64,000 nucleotides of DNA from Nocardioides eburneiflavus (GTDB lineage: Bacteria; Actinomycetota; Actinomycetes; Propionibacteriales; Nocardioidaceae): positions 3,038,001-3,102,000 of the forward strand of contig NZ_SRRO01000001.1 in the NCBI RefSeq assembly GCF_004785795.1. The letters are read 5' to 3'. A program made the position numbers and the translations under genes. Positions within the stretch are counted from its first letter, which is position 1; every line of letters begins with the position of its first letter. Positions 42,394 to 50,566 of this stretch are shown one piece after another. A model generated the notes under the pieces. It searched no databases and was not told where the DNA came from. It saw nothing but the letters and a program-made list of their open reading frames with translations.

Positions 42394-42544
42394 CGGGGGA
42401 TGAGAATCGTGGTCGCGTTCGCTCGGCGACGTCGGAACACACTGGTGCGGGTGAGCCCGGTGAGGTGTATGGCGCGGGGTCTTCGGGTGCCTCTGGATTG
42501 TTGCTGCGAGCACGTGGGTCTGTGTCCCGGCAGAAGGCCTTCCG
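42394..42544 (+). ncRNA. Putative IS110 bridge RNA, copy 1
   Basis: The leader of copy 1 shares ~150 bp with the leaders of copy 2 and the remnant, up to CAGAAGGCCTTCCG. After that point the leaders diverge until the ATG. IS110-group elements encode a structured bridge RNA between the left end and the recombinase gene that pairs with target and donor DNA. Differences from copy 2 fall in discrete patches (around 42411-42416 and 42480-42495), where guide loops could lie. Confidence 0.45.
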
Positions 42545-42602
42545 AGCGGCGTCGGCCCGGCCGACCGGGCGGGCCGGGTTCGCAAAGAAGGGATTGATCG
42601 AG

Positions 42603-43838
42603 ATGGAAGTGCTCTACGAGCGGGTCGCGGGTCTGGACGTCGGGAAGGCGTCGGTGACGGTGTGCGTGCGCACGCCGGGTACGCGGCGTGGCAGCCGGCA
42701 CAGCGTGACGCGCACGTTCAAGACCACGACGGGGTCGCTGGCGGTGATGCGGGACTGGCTGCTCGAGGCGGGTGTGACGATCGCGGCGATGGAGTCGACC
42801 TCGACGTATTGGAAGCCGCCGTTCTACTGCCTCGAAGAGGCCATGACGGTGTGGCTGCTCAACGCCGCGCACATGAAGGCGGTGCCCGGCCGGAAGACCG
42901 ATGTGCGTGATGCGGAGTGGATCGCTCAGCTGCTTGAGCACGGATTGTTGACTCCCTCGTTCGTGCCGCCGCCGCCGATTAGGCACCTGCGGATGCTGAC
43001 CCGGTATCGAGTGCAGCTGATGGGGGATCGGACCCGGGAGATGGTTCGCCTGGAGATGATGTTGGAGGACGCCTCGATCAAGCTGTCCACGGTGGCCTCG
43101 TCACTGAAGACGGTCTCGGCGCGGGCGATCCTGGCGGCGATGATCGACGGCGAGACCGATGCGCGGGTGCTGGCGGAGATGGCCAAGGGTCGGATGCGGA
43201 GCAAGATCCCGGACCTGGCGCAGGCGCTCGAGGGTCACTTCACGCCCGACCACGCCCAGTTGGCCAGGTCGATCCTGGACCGGCTCGACCGGGTCGATGA
43301 GTCGCTTGCGGAGCTCGACCAGGCCATCGAGGCGGCGTGTGAGCCGTGGGCCCACCAGATCGACCTGCTGCAAACGATCCCCGGCGTCGGGCCGCGGGTC
43401 GCGCAGACGATCGTGGCCGAGACCGGCGCCGACATGTCGCAGTTCCCGACCGCGGCGCACCTGGCGTCCTGGGCAGGCCTGTCGCCGTCGATGTATGAGT
43501 CCGCGGGCAAACGCTCACCGGCCGGGCGTCGGCGCGGCAACAAGTGGCTGACCGCGATGCTGGTCGAGGCCGCTGGGTCGGTCGGTCGGATGCACGGCAA
43601 GAACTACCTCGCCACCCAACACGCGCGGCTGACGCGGCGCCGGGGGATGAGCCGCGCGCAGATCGCGGTGGCGCACTCGATCCTGGTTGCGGCGTACTTC
43701 ATGCTCAAGCGCGACGAGCCCTACCGCGACCTCGGTCCCGAGTGGCTCGCGCAGCGCAACGACGAGGCCCACACCCGGCGGCTCGTCGCCCAGCTGGAGA
43801 AGCTCGGCCACACCGTCCAACTCGACACCGTCGCCTGA
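42603..43838 (+). CDS. IS110-family transposase (DEDD recombinase), copy 1
   Basis: 411 residues from ATG 42603 (MEVLYERVAGLDVGKASVTV). The RuvC-like DEDD domain is complete: Asp in GLDVGKAS, Glu in AAMESTSTYW, and the two Asp in RKTDVRDAEWIA. The central helical region leads into the Transposase_20 domain (LLQTIPGVGPRVAQTIVAET; SWAGLSPSMYESAGKRS), with the candidate catalytic Ser in ESAGKRS. The gene appears intact. It is close to copy 2 but clearly diverged (e.g. SLAVMRDWLLEAG versus SLKVMRDWLLNEG), so this is not a recent duplication. Confidence 0.9.
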   Translation: MEVLYERVAGLDVGKASVTVCVRTPGTRRGSRHSVTRTFKTTTGSLAVMRDWLLEAGVTIAAMESTSTYWKPPFYCLEEAMTVWLLNAAHMKAVPGRKTDVRDAEWIAQLLEHGLLTPSFVPPPPIRHLRMLTRYRVQLMGDRTREMVRLEMMLEDASIKLSTVASSLKTVSARAILAAMIDGETDARVLAEMAKGRMRSKIPDLAQALEGHFTPDHAQLARSILDRLDRVDESLAELDQAIEAACEPWAHQIDLLQTIPGVGPRVAQTIVAETGADMSQFPTAAHLASWAGLSPSMYESAGKRSPAGRRRGNKWLTAMLVEAAGSVGRMHGKNYLATQHARLTRRRGMSRAQIAVAHSILVAAYFMLKRDEPYRDLGPEWLAQRNDEAHTRRLVAQLEKLGHTVQLDTVA

Positions 43839-43949
43839 GTCGCGGCGGCCGTTACGACGTGTCGGGCTTCGCCCGACGCGCTCACGCGCCTGCGCCGGTA
43901 CAGGTGATTCACGGGTCTGTATTTGACTTCAGCCTTCGGCTGAACGTGG

Positions 43950-44097
43950 CGGGGGATGAGAATCGTGGGTGTCGCTCGGCGACGTCGGCACACACTGGTG
44001 CGGGTGAGCCCGTAGAGGTGTATGGCGCGGGGTTCTCGGGAGTCGGTGGATTGTTGCTGCGAGCACGTGGGTCTGTGTCCTGGCAGAGAGCCCTCCG
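43950..44097 (+). ncRNA. Putative IS110 bridge RNA, copy 2
   Basis: Leader of copy 2, nearly identical to the orphan copy at 45509-45656 and less so to copy 1. It spans CGGGGGATGAGAATCG to GGCAGAGAGCCCTCCG, a typical bridge-RNA length of ~150 nt, and lies just before the transposase gene. Confidence 0.45.
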
Positions 44098-44146
44098 GGC
44101 GACGCGTGGCCGCGACGGCCGCGGTCACCGAGCGAGGAGGCCGAGG

Positions 44147-45379
44147 ATGGAAGTGTTGTTCGACCGGGTCGCCGGGCTGGATGTCGGGAAGGCGTCGGTG
44201 TCGGTGTGCGTGCGGACACCGGGTGCGCGTCGTGGCCGGCGCAGCGAGACGCGCACGTTCAAGACCACGACCGGGTCGCTGAAAGTGATGCGCGACTGGC
44301 TCCTGAACGAAGGGGTGACGATCGCGGCGATTGAGTCGACCTCGACGTACTGGAAGGCGCCGTTCTACTGCCTCGAGGACGTGATGGAGGTCTGGCTGCT
44401 CAACGCCGCGCACATGAAGGCGGTGCCGGGTCGCAAGACCGACGTGCGCGATGCGGAGTGGATCGCGCAGCTGCTCGAGCACGGGCTGCTGCGGCCGTCG
44501 ATGGTGCCGCCGCCGGCGATCCGGCAGCTGAGGATGCTGACTCGCTATCGGGTGCAGCTGATGGGCGACCGGACCCGCGAGGCGATCCGGTTGGAGATGA
44601 TGCTGGAGGACGCCTCGATCAAGCTCTCCTCGGTGGCGTCGTCGCTGACGACGGTGTCGGCGCGAGTGATCTTGCAGGCGATGATCGACGGCGAGCGCGA
44701 TCCGTTGGCGTTGGCGCAGCTGGCCAAGGGTCGGATGCGCAGCAAGATCCCGGACCTGGCCCAGGCACTGGACGGGCACTTCGATGACCATCACGCGCAG
44801 ATGGCCCGCGCGATCCTCGGGCGGCTGGAGCTGGTCGAGCGGTCGTTGGTCGAGCTCGACGCGGTGATCGCCGCGAAGTGCACGCCCTGGCAGCACGAGA
44901 TCGACCTGCTGCAGACCATTCCCGGGGTGGGGGAGAAGGTCGCGCAGGTCATCGTCGCCGAGACAGGCGCGGACATGTCACGCTTCCCCAGCGCCGCGCA
45001 CCTGGCGGCCTGGGCCGGTGTCGCCCCGGGAATCCACGAGTCCGCTGGCAAGCGCACCCCGACAAGCAAGCGGCACGGCAACAAGTGGCTCACCGCGATG
45101 CTCGTCGAAGCCGCCGGATCGGTGGCGCGGGTGCACGGCTCGAACTACCTCTCCGCCCAGCACGCCCGGCTGGCGAAGCGACGCGGGACCGGACGCGCCC
45201 AGGTCGCGGTCGCGCACTCCATCCTCGTGTCGGCCTGGCACATGCTCACCAAGGACGAGCCCTACCAAGACCTTGGCGCAGACTGGCTCGCACGGCGCAA
45301 CGACGAGGCACATGCCCGGCGGCTCGTCGCGCAGCTCGAACGGCTCGGGCACACCGTGCAGCTCGACGCCGCCAGCTGA
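44147..45379 (+). CDS. IS110-family transposase (DEDD recombinase), copy 2
   Basis: 410 residues from ATG 44147, preceded by GAGGAGGCCGAGG. Same architecture as copy 1: GLDVGKASVSVCVRTPG, IAAIESTSTYWKAPFYCLED, RKTDVRDAEWIAQLLEHGLL, then IPGVGEKVAQVIVAETGADM and GIHESAGKRTPTSKRHGNK with the catalytic-type Ser. Intact. It could act on the ends of both copies and on the remnant because the leaders are so alike. Confidence 0.9.
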   Translation: MEVLFDRVAGLDVGKASVSVCVRTPGARRGRRSETRTFKTTTGSLKVMRDWLLNEGVTIAAIESTSTYWKAPFYCLEDVMEVWLLNAAHMKAVPGRKTDVRDAEWIAQLLEHGLLRPSMVPPPAIRQLRMLTRYRVQLMGDRTREAIRLEMMLEDASIKLSSVASSLTTVSARVILQAMIDGERDPLALAQLAKGRMRSKIPDLAQALDGHFDDHHAQMARAILGRLELVERSLVELDAVIAAKCTPWQHEIDLLQTIPGVGEKVAQVIVAETGADMSRFPSAAHLAAWAGVAPGIHESAGKRTPTSKRHGNKWLTAMLVEAAGSVARVHGSNYLSAQHARLAKRRGTGRAQVAVAHSILVSAWHMLTKDEPYQDLGADWLARRNDEAHARRLVAQLERLGHTVQLDAAS

Positions 45380-45508
45380 AACACCGCTTCACCAACATCG
45401 TGTCGGGCTCCGCCCGACGCGCTACGCGCCTGCGCCGGTACAGGTGATTCACGGGTCTGTGTGGCACTTGGTTTGTCGCGAAAATCTGGGGGACGCTGAG
45501 GGCCGTGG

Positions 45509-45656
45509 CGGGGGATGAGAATCGTGGGTGTCGCGCGGCGACGTCGGCACACACTGGTGCGGGGAGCCCGTAGAGGTGTATGGCGCGGGACTCTCGGGAG
45601 TCGGTGGATTGTTGCTGCGAGCACGGGGGTCTGTGTGCTGGCAGAGAGCCCTCCGC
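45509..45656 (+). ncRNA. Orphan IS110 left end / bridge RNA locus (remnant, copy 3)
   Basis: 148 bp almost identical to the leader of copy 2, starting 48 bp after the right end of copy 2. Homology stops at GAGAGCCCTCCG, exactly where copies 1 and 2 also start to differ, and no transposase follows. Either a truncated third element or a stand-alone bridge RNA that could work with the neighbouring transposases. Confidence 0.5.
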
Positions 45657-46160
45657 GGACCGGCACTGCATGGGGATGGGGACGACTCATTTTGCAGGGC
45701 AGGTGCGGTCAGAAGGGACGAAGCACGTCTGACCGACCTCGGTCACGCCCCATGGGTGCAGGCGAACGGCGACAATCAACGACGCGTACGAACTGTGGAG
45801 AACGCGTCAAGATCGCATGCGTCCCTGATCTCCGAACGGGCAGAGCACGCGCGGTTGTAGATGGAATCAGAGACCGCGCCTGACGCCACAGGTGACGGTG
45901 TCGCGCGCCGCGCATCGGGGTGATCCGAGAGCCGCGGTGGCGTGGTGCGCCTGAAGTCAGGGAACGGGTCGGCGGTGAAGCATATTCAGGCTGTCGCCGG
46001 AATCGACCCAGCGATAGCCGGTCTGCACCGTGCCACCGTGGAGGTCTCGCCGTCTCGGAGGCCGCGCCGCAAGGCGGTCCCCAGGGCGCGGGATGTGGCA
46101 GGGCCTGGCACGTGCGCCACCAGCTTATGCCGCGCGGGACTTAGATGCGGCGTCATGGCG
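45657..46160. other. ~500-bp stretch between IS remnant and catabolic cluster
   Basis: No frame has a credible start and protein-like content. The sequence does not resemble the IS copies. It is likely junction DNA or gene debris between the mobile part and the catabolic cluster. Confidence 0.4.
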
Positions 46161-46169
46161 AACAGGACA

Positions 46170-46182
46170 TCCCCCGATCGGG
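46170..46182 (+). promoter_or_regulatory. TCCCCCNNNNGGG element (site 1)
   Basis: TCCCCCGATCGGG, forward orientation, ~140 bp upstream of the SDR-MFS operon on the + strand. Confidence 0.65.
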
Positions 46183-46323
46183 TCGAGTAGATGACGGATC
46201 CGAGGCGCGGGCGTACGTGACCTACCAGCATGACCGCATGCGTTCATTTGTCGCGGGGCCGTGGATCAACTGCGCCCCGATACCCGCCTGTGAACGCGAC
46301 GTCGTCGTTAGGGGCGTGGTCTC

Positions 46324-47115
46324 GTGAGCAACCTGCCAGTCGCGACCGCAGTGGTCACAGGGGCTGGAAGTGGCATAGGAAAGGCTCTAGCCGAAAGGTT
46401 GGCCATCGAGGGCGTCCGGGTGGTGGTGAACGACCTCGACGCGACTGCCGCGGCCGCGGTTGCAGCATCAACTGGAGCTCTCGCCGTGCCCGGTGACGCT
46501 GCGACGGAGGCCGGCGTGGAGCTGCTGCATGCCGCCGCGGTGGCCCATCTCGATACGATCGACGCGTGGTTCGCGAACGCGGGTGTCGACGCGGGGCGCG
46601 GGCTGCAGACTGCCGAGTCAGAATGGGCCGCGTCGTGGGAAGTCAACGTGATGGCACACGTACGGGCGGCTCGACTTCTGCTTCCAGACTGGGTTGAACG
46701 AGGCAGCGGACGGTTCGTTGTCACCGCCTCGGCAGCCGGCGTGCTCACGATGCTCGGCGCACCGGCCTACGCGGTGACCAAACACGGCGCCGTCGCGTTC
46801 GCTGAGTGGCTGGCCACCACGTATCGGCATCGGGGTGTAGTCGTGCAGGCCATTTGCCCGCAAGGAGTCGACACTCCCATGCTGCGACGCGCAGGTGCGC
46901 TTCAGGACATGCTCAGCCACGACCAAGCACTGACGCCCGCTGACGTCGCCGACATGGTCTGGTCCCCGTTGCACGACGACCGCTTCCTGGTCCTGCCGCA
47001 TCCGGAAGTCGCTTCCTACGCCGCCGCACGCGGTGGAGACCGCGACCGATGGCTCGCGGGCATGAACCGCCTCCAGCAACGTCTGGAACAGCAACAGGTC
47101 CTGCCAGGTGAGTGA
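46324..47115 (+). CDS. Short-chain dehydrogenase/reductase
   Basis: 263 residues from GTG 46324. Classical SDR motifs: cofactor loop VVTGAGSGIGKALA (~10-23), NDLD (~38-41; Asp after strand 2 suggests NAD), FANAGVDAG (~81), catalytic Ser in VVTASAAG and the YAVTK pair (~150). Oxidises or reduces an alcohol/ketone; substrate unknown. It overlaps the MFS gene by 8 nt, so transport and oxidation are co-expressed. Site 1 of the TCCCCC element lies upstream. Confidence 0.85.
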   Translation: MSNLPVATAVVTGAGSGIGKALAERLAIEGVRVVVNDLDATAAAAVAASTGALAVPGDAATEAGVELLHAAAVAHLDTIDAWFANAGVDAGRGLQTAESEWAASWEVNVMAHVRAARLLLPDWVERGSGRFVVTASAAGVLTMLGAPAYAVTKHGAVAFAEWLATTYRHRGVVVQAICPQGVDTPMLRRAGALQDMLSHDQALTPADVADMVWSPLHDDRFLVLPHPEVASYAAARGGDRDRWLAGMNRLQQRLEQQQVLPGE

Positions 47116-48331
47116 ACGGACTACCCAGGCAAACTCGTACGCCAAGGTGATGGATGACAGACCTGTTCGGAATCTCCTGCTCAGCCAATTGCTCGGGAGG
47201 TCTCCGGCCGCCACCATGACGATCGCGTTGTCGGTGTTCGTCCTGGACCAGTACGACGACATCGCACTCGCAGGAACAGTCATAGCGATCTACACGATTG
47301 GCGCCTGCGCAGCCGGTCCCGTGACCACCGGCCTCGTGGCTCGCTTCGACTCCCGCGTCGCTCTGAGCACTGTCGCCGTCCTATGGGCGACCGCGCTGTG
47401 CGCCTTGGCCTTGATCGGACCGTCCTCACGCGTGAGCCTGTGCGTCCTCGCCCTAGTGGTCGGGCTCCTGTTGCCACCCGTCGGACCCGTGGTTCGATCG
47501 ATGTATCCGCGCCTCGTCGAACCGGGTCGGGTGAGCACCCTCATCGCCCTGGACTCCTCCATGGGGGAGTCGATGTGGGTGTTCGGCCCGCTTCTCGTCG
47601 CAATCGCCCAGCACTTCTTCGGCGTGCGGGTTGCTTTGGTGCTGGTGGCAGCGCTGGCCCTGGCGGGAGTGATCCTGGTAGTCGGAAACGGCGCGTTCCG
47701 GAGCCACAGCGGACCGGAACCACAACGCGGGCGAATGCTGACGGTACTGGGGCGTGTCCAGCTCTGGCCCCTGATGATCGGCGTCGTCGGGCTCATGGCC
47801 GGGTGGGGTGCGGCTGAGATTGCACTCGTCGCACGGTTGGACAACAGCCTGCACTTGGGCGCCTTCTTCGCTCTCATGGCTGTCGCCGGAGCCGTATCCA
47901 GCGTTGTATGGGGACGATACCCAATAGGTCCTTCCTCGATGGCGGTGCGCGCGGCTGTCGCCGCATTGGGAATGGGCCTGGCGCTTCTCGACCTCGGCAT
48001 GTGGTGGGTCGCGGCTGCGATGGCGCTCGCTAGCGCCGGCGCGACGCCTACCCTTGCGGCAATCTTCACCCTCACGGTTCGGGTGGTCCCGGCGACCCAG
48101 TCAGCCGTCGCTTTCGGCTGGCTGGCCACCGCCCAGCTGGCTGGGATGTCTCTGGGAGCCTTCGTCGCTGGCCGTGCAATCGACCATTTCCAGAATTGGC
48201 GCTACGGAGTGGCCGCTGCGCTCGCGATGTTCGTACTCAGCGCGACGGCGGGCCTGATGGTGCTGATGAGCGGTCGTAGGGCTAAGCGCAAGGCTGCGAC
48301 GGCGGAGGCTGTGCGGGCCGAGCGCTGGTAG
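47108..48331 (+). CDS. MFS transporter
   Basis: 407 residues from a GTG overlapping the SDR stop. About 12 membrane helices, e.g. LLLSQLLGRSPAATMTIALS, VAVLWATALCALALIG, VSLCVLALVVGLLLPPVGPV, WPLMIGVVGLMAGWGAAEI. The loop after helix 4 (RSMYPRLVEPGRVSTLIALD) fits the YfkF/multidrug-type MFS of actinobacteria. It may import or export an intermediate of the cluster. It ends 4 bp before the convergent imine-reductase-like gene. Confidence 0.8.
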   Translation: MSERTTQANSYAKVMDDRPVRNLLLSQLLGRSPAATMTIALSVFVLDQYDDIALAGTVIAIYTIGACAAGPVTTGLVARFDSRVALSTVAVLWATALCALALIGPSSRVSLCVLALVVGLLLPPVGPVVRSMYPRLVEPGRVSTLIALDSSMGESMWVFGPLLVAIAQHFFGVRVALVLVAALALAGVILVVGNGAFRSHSGPEPQRGRMLTVLGRVQLWPLMIGVVGLMAGWGAAEIALVARLDNSLHLGAFFALMAVAGAVSSVVWGRYPIGPSSMAVRAAVAALGMGLALLDLGMWWVAAAMALASAGATPTLAAIFTLTVRVVPATQSAVAFGWLATAQLAGMSLGAFVAGRAIDHFQNWRYGVAAALAMFVLSATAGLMVLMSGRRAKRKAATAEAVRAERW

Positions 48332-48335
48332 GCAA

Positions 48336-49214
48336 TCAGGACGACGAATCCGCCTGACCCAGCTCGAACTGATACACCGCGGCAAGGTCGAACTGACCCA
48401 GGCCCGCCTCCTGTGCGCCGCGGACGGTTTCGGCCGCGGCGGCAATTGCCTTGCCGGACAAGCCGGCGTCGCGCCAGCCTCGGGCGAAATCGCGGGTCGA
48501 CAGGGCCCACGTGTCGATCGTCGACTCAGTGGCGCTGAAGTCTCCTGAATCGACCATCGGAAGGGCGTAGTCGAGATAGCCCTTCATGTTCGTCAGTGAT
48601 CGGTGCATCCGAGCCACTGCCTGCTCGCGTGGGACGCCGAGGACTTGTGCATATGCGAGCGTGGAGAGCATGGCCGTTTGGACGATGCTGACGAAGCTGA
48701 GCGACACGTGATCGACTGCGTTGGCTAGGCGTGCTTGGTGCCCGAGATACTGCGAGCCGCCGGCCAATCCGCGCAGCATGGTCTCGTTTCGCCTCCACGC
48801 GCCCTCGTCGCCGGAGTACAGCACGACCGTGTCGTCCCTGCCGATTCCCTTCGGGTACGTGAGGAGCGCACCGTCGAGCAGAGTGATTCCGTTCTCCCGC
48901 GTCCACGCCTCCAACTCGTCGGCCTCGGTCGGAGACCCGGTGACGACGTTCACGACGTCGCCGATGTCGCGGTGCTCAAGCGCGTCGGTCAACAGTGCGC
49001 GGACGTTGTCGTAAGAGAGGATGACAAAGAAGACGAGGGGGCTCGCCGTGATGGCCTCCGTGGCCGAGGACGCGATGACTGCACCCTCGCGCTTGAGGTG
49101 CGAGGCCTTCGCGGGTGACCTATTCCAGACCGTGACTGAGTAGCCATTGCGGAGAAGGACGCGAGCCATGGCTGCGCCCATGAGCCCAGTCCCCAGGATT
49201 GATACGTCCGTCAT
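48336..49214 (-). CDS. Imine-reductase-like NAD(P)-dependent oxidoreductase
   Basis: 292 residues from ATG 49214. Rossmann loop ILGTGLMGAAMARVLL (~6-21) and TVWNRSPAKASHL, whose NRS suggests NADPH. The hinge LLDGALLTYPKGIGRDDTVV (~115-134), followed by LYSGD, is the hallmark of imine reductases rather than of hydroxyisobutyrate dehydrogenases, which share the fold. The C-terminal half is the long interdomain helix and dimerisation bundle. Imine reductases convert cyclic imines to amines or run in reverse, which fits an amine-catabolic cluster. A hairpin separates it from the upstream binding-protein gene. Confidence 0.75.
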   Translation of the reverse strand: MTDVSILGTGLMGAAMARVLLRNGYSVTVWNRSPAKASHLKREGAVIASSATEAITASPLVFFVILSYDNVRALLTDALEHRDIGDVVNVVTGSPTEADELEAWTRENGITLLDGALLTYPKGIGRDDTVVLYSGDEGAWRRNETMLRGLAGGSQYLGHQARLANAVDHVSLSFVSIVQTAMLSTLAYAQVLGVPREQAVARMHRSLTNMKGYLDYALPMVDSGDFSATESTIDTWALSTRDFARGWRDAGLSGKAIAAAAETVRGAQEAGLGQFDLAAVYQFELGQADSSS

Positions 49215-49280
49215 GTGAGTCCGTTCTTCGTCGGCGGCCCAGGTCGGTGACCTCCGTGAAAGGTCGTTGGCGCGAGATGC

Positions 49281-49318
49281 GCAGAGCCCCGAGATCCGTG
49301 AGGGTCTCGGGGCTCTGC
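49281..49318 (-). terminator. Hairpin terminator after the binding-protein gene
   Basis: GCAGAGCCCCGAGA (49281-49294) pairs perfectly over 14 bp with TCTCGGGGCTCTGC (49305-49318). It lies just 3' of the ABC binding-protein gene and before the imine-reductase-like gene on the same strand. It may end or weaken transcription between them. Confidence 0.8.
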
Positions 49319-49331
49319 CTTGCAGGGGTGG

Positions 49332-50399
49332 TCAGCCCGCCATGATCCGCGTCCACTCGGCGATGGCAGCGTCGTTGTTCTCGGCCCACCATGCCGGGTC
49401 GTAGGTGTAGGTCTCGCTGATCTCGTCCTCGTGGGACGACAAGACGTACGGCTGGAACTCTTCGGGGACCTCCGGCGCCTCCTTGAGCGGCGAGGAGTAC
49501 GCCGAGTACTCGTAGAAGGGTGCCTGGCCCTCCTCCGTGGCGACGTGCTGCATGAAGGCCCACTGTGCCTCCGGTGACTTGGATCCCTTGACGGCGTAGA
49601 GGACGTCCCAAGCTGCGAATACCTTGTCCCAGACGACGCCGAACTCCGCGCCGTTGCTTTCTGCGATCTGCATGGAGCCGGCGTAGCACAGGCACATGCC
49701 GTAGTCGCCGGACTCCAACGACTGCGTCGCTGCGGTGATGGTGTCCTGGGGAGTCATCTCATCCCCGAGCTTCTGAGTGGCCTCCTCGACCTTCGACCAG
49801 TCCACGGGGTACACCTCGTCAGCCGGAACACCCGCGGTCATGAGGAGCGGTTCCACCTGTCCGTCTGCCCAGTTCAGGAAGATGCGCTTGCCCGGGAAGT
49901 TCTCCACGTCGAGGAAATCTTCGACGCTCGTGGGCGGGTTGTCGCCGTACAGCTCCTTGTTGTAGACAACCTGAATGGGTGCGACGAATGAGGGCACGCC
50001 GCAGTCGTCGGTGACGAACTTCGGGTCGATGGCACTGATGTCGAAGTCAGCAGGGCGCTCGTCGAACAGCTTGCCGCACTCTGCGGCACCGGTTGCGGCC
50101 CCGAAGTCGACGATGTCCCACGTCGTGTTGCCGGCGTCGACCATGGCCTTGACCTTGGCCTGGTCCGGGGGGGAGTCCATGACGATCTGTGCGCCGGTTT
50201 CCTCCGAGAACGGGTCGATCCACCCCTTCTGCATGGCCTCGCCAGAGGAACCGCCCCAGTTGACGACCACGAGCTGCTGCCCGGACAGGTCGCTTCCCCC
50301 GTTCCCTTCGGAGCCGGAGCTGGCGCCGTCAGCGTCGTTGCCGCATGCGGCCAGCAGGGTGACGGCCGCGATTGCGACCGGGATTAGCGTCTTCTTCAT
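49332..50399 (-). CDS. Polyamine/spermidine-type ABC transporter substrate-binding lipoprotein
   Basis: 355 residues from ATG 50399, with AAGAGATG context; frames further upstream are not protein-like. Signal peptide MKKTLIPVAIAAVTLLAAC carries the lipobox LAAC. The mature protein is a PotD/family-1-like binding protein: LVVVNWGGSSGEAMQKGWID, TTWDIVDFGAATGAAECGKL, YNKELYGDNPPTSVEDFLD, WADGQVEPLLMTAG. It likely captures the amine substrate for the two permeases at 62.3-64 kb. Site 2 of the TCCCCC element is 117 bp upstream. Confidence 0.85.
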   Translation of the reverse strand: MKKTLIPVAIAAVTLLAACGNDADGASSGSEGNGGSDLSGQQLVVVNWGGSSGEAMQKGWIDPFSEETGAQIVMDSPPDQAKVKAMVDAGNTTWDIVDFGAATGAAECGKLFDERPADFDISAIDPKFVTDDCGVPSFVAPIQVVYNKELYGDNPPTSVEDFLDVENFPGKRIFLNWADGQVEPLLMTAGVPADEVYPVDWSKVEEATQKLGDEMTPQDTITAATQSLESGDYGMCLCYAGSMQIAESNGAEFGVVWDKVFAAWDVLYAVKGSKSPEAQWAFMQHVATEEGQAPFYEYSAYSSPLKEAPEVPEEFQPYVLSSHEDEISETYTYDPAWWAENNDAAIAEWTRIMAG

Positions 50400-50515
50400 C
50401 TCTTGTCGCCTCTCGTCGAGCATATGGAGTGTCCGCCCGCTGGTGGGGTCGGCCCAAGATGTGACGAACGCTACGTTTGTCGTGAGCATCCGTAGGCCGC
50501 GTAGGTGCAATCACA

Positions 50516-50528
50516 CCCGGTTGGGGGA
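50516..50528 (-). promoter_or_regulatory. TCCCCCNNNNGGG element (site 2)
   Basis: CCCGGTTGGGGGA on the + strand, i.e. reverse orientation, 117 bp upstream of the binding-protein gene on the - strand. Confidence 0.7.
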
Positions 50529-50566
50529 GTCGTCCGTAGGCCACTTCCTTCTGGCCTATGCGGCGG

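Larger units (their letters stand above)
42394..43920 (+). mobile_element. IS110-family insertion sequence, copy 1
   Basis: Defined by comparison with copy 2. The left end begins at CGGGGGATGAGAATCGTGG (42394), a ~200-bp leader precedes the transposase, and the right end carries the hairpin GTCGGGC-TTC-GCCCGAC (43861-43877) then GGTACAGGTGATTCACGGGT, ending near 43920. There are no terminal inverted repeats, as expected for IS110. It sits 117 bp upstream of the relaxase start, so it may have separated that gene from its native promoter or oriT. Confidence 0.8.
43950..45460 (+). mobile_element. IS110-family insertion sequence, copy 2
   Basis: The left end CGGGGGATGAGAATCGTGGG starts at 43950, only ~29 bp after the right end of copy 1. 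The right end repeats the hairpin GTCGGGC-TCC-GCCCGAC (45402-45418) and GGTACAGGTGATTCACGGGT, ending near 45460. The short spacer between copies 1 and 2 contains the palindrome TTCAGCCTTCGGCTGAA (43928-43944). Same orientation as copy 1. Confidence 0.8.

Noticed and set aside
44925..44940. Near-match to the TCCCCCNNNNGGG element (also near 21958 and 47565)
   Set aside because: One mismatch and inside coding sequence; expected by chance in DNA of this GC content.
42394..45656. Composite transposon bounded by the IS110 copies
   Set aside because: The copies are adjacent with only 29-48 bp between them, so no cargo is enclosed, and IS110 elements do not normally form composite transposons.
45942..46190. 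Short frame between the IS remnant and the SDR gene
   Set aside because: No ribosome-binding site, biased composition, overlaps a regulatory element; no similarity to a known protein could be seen.
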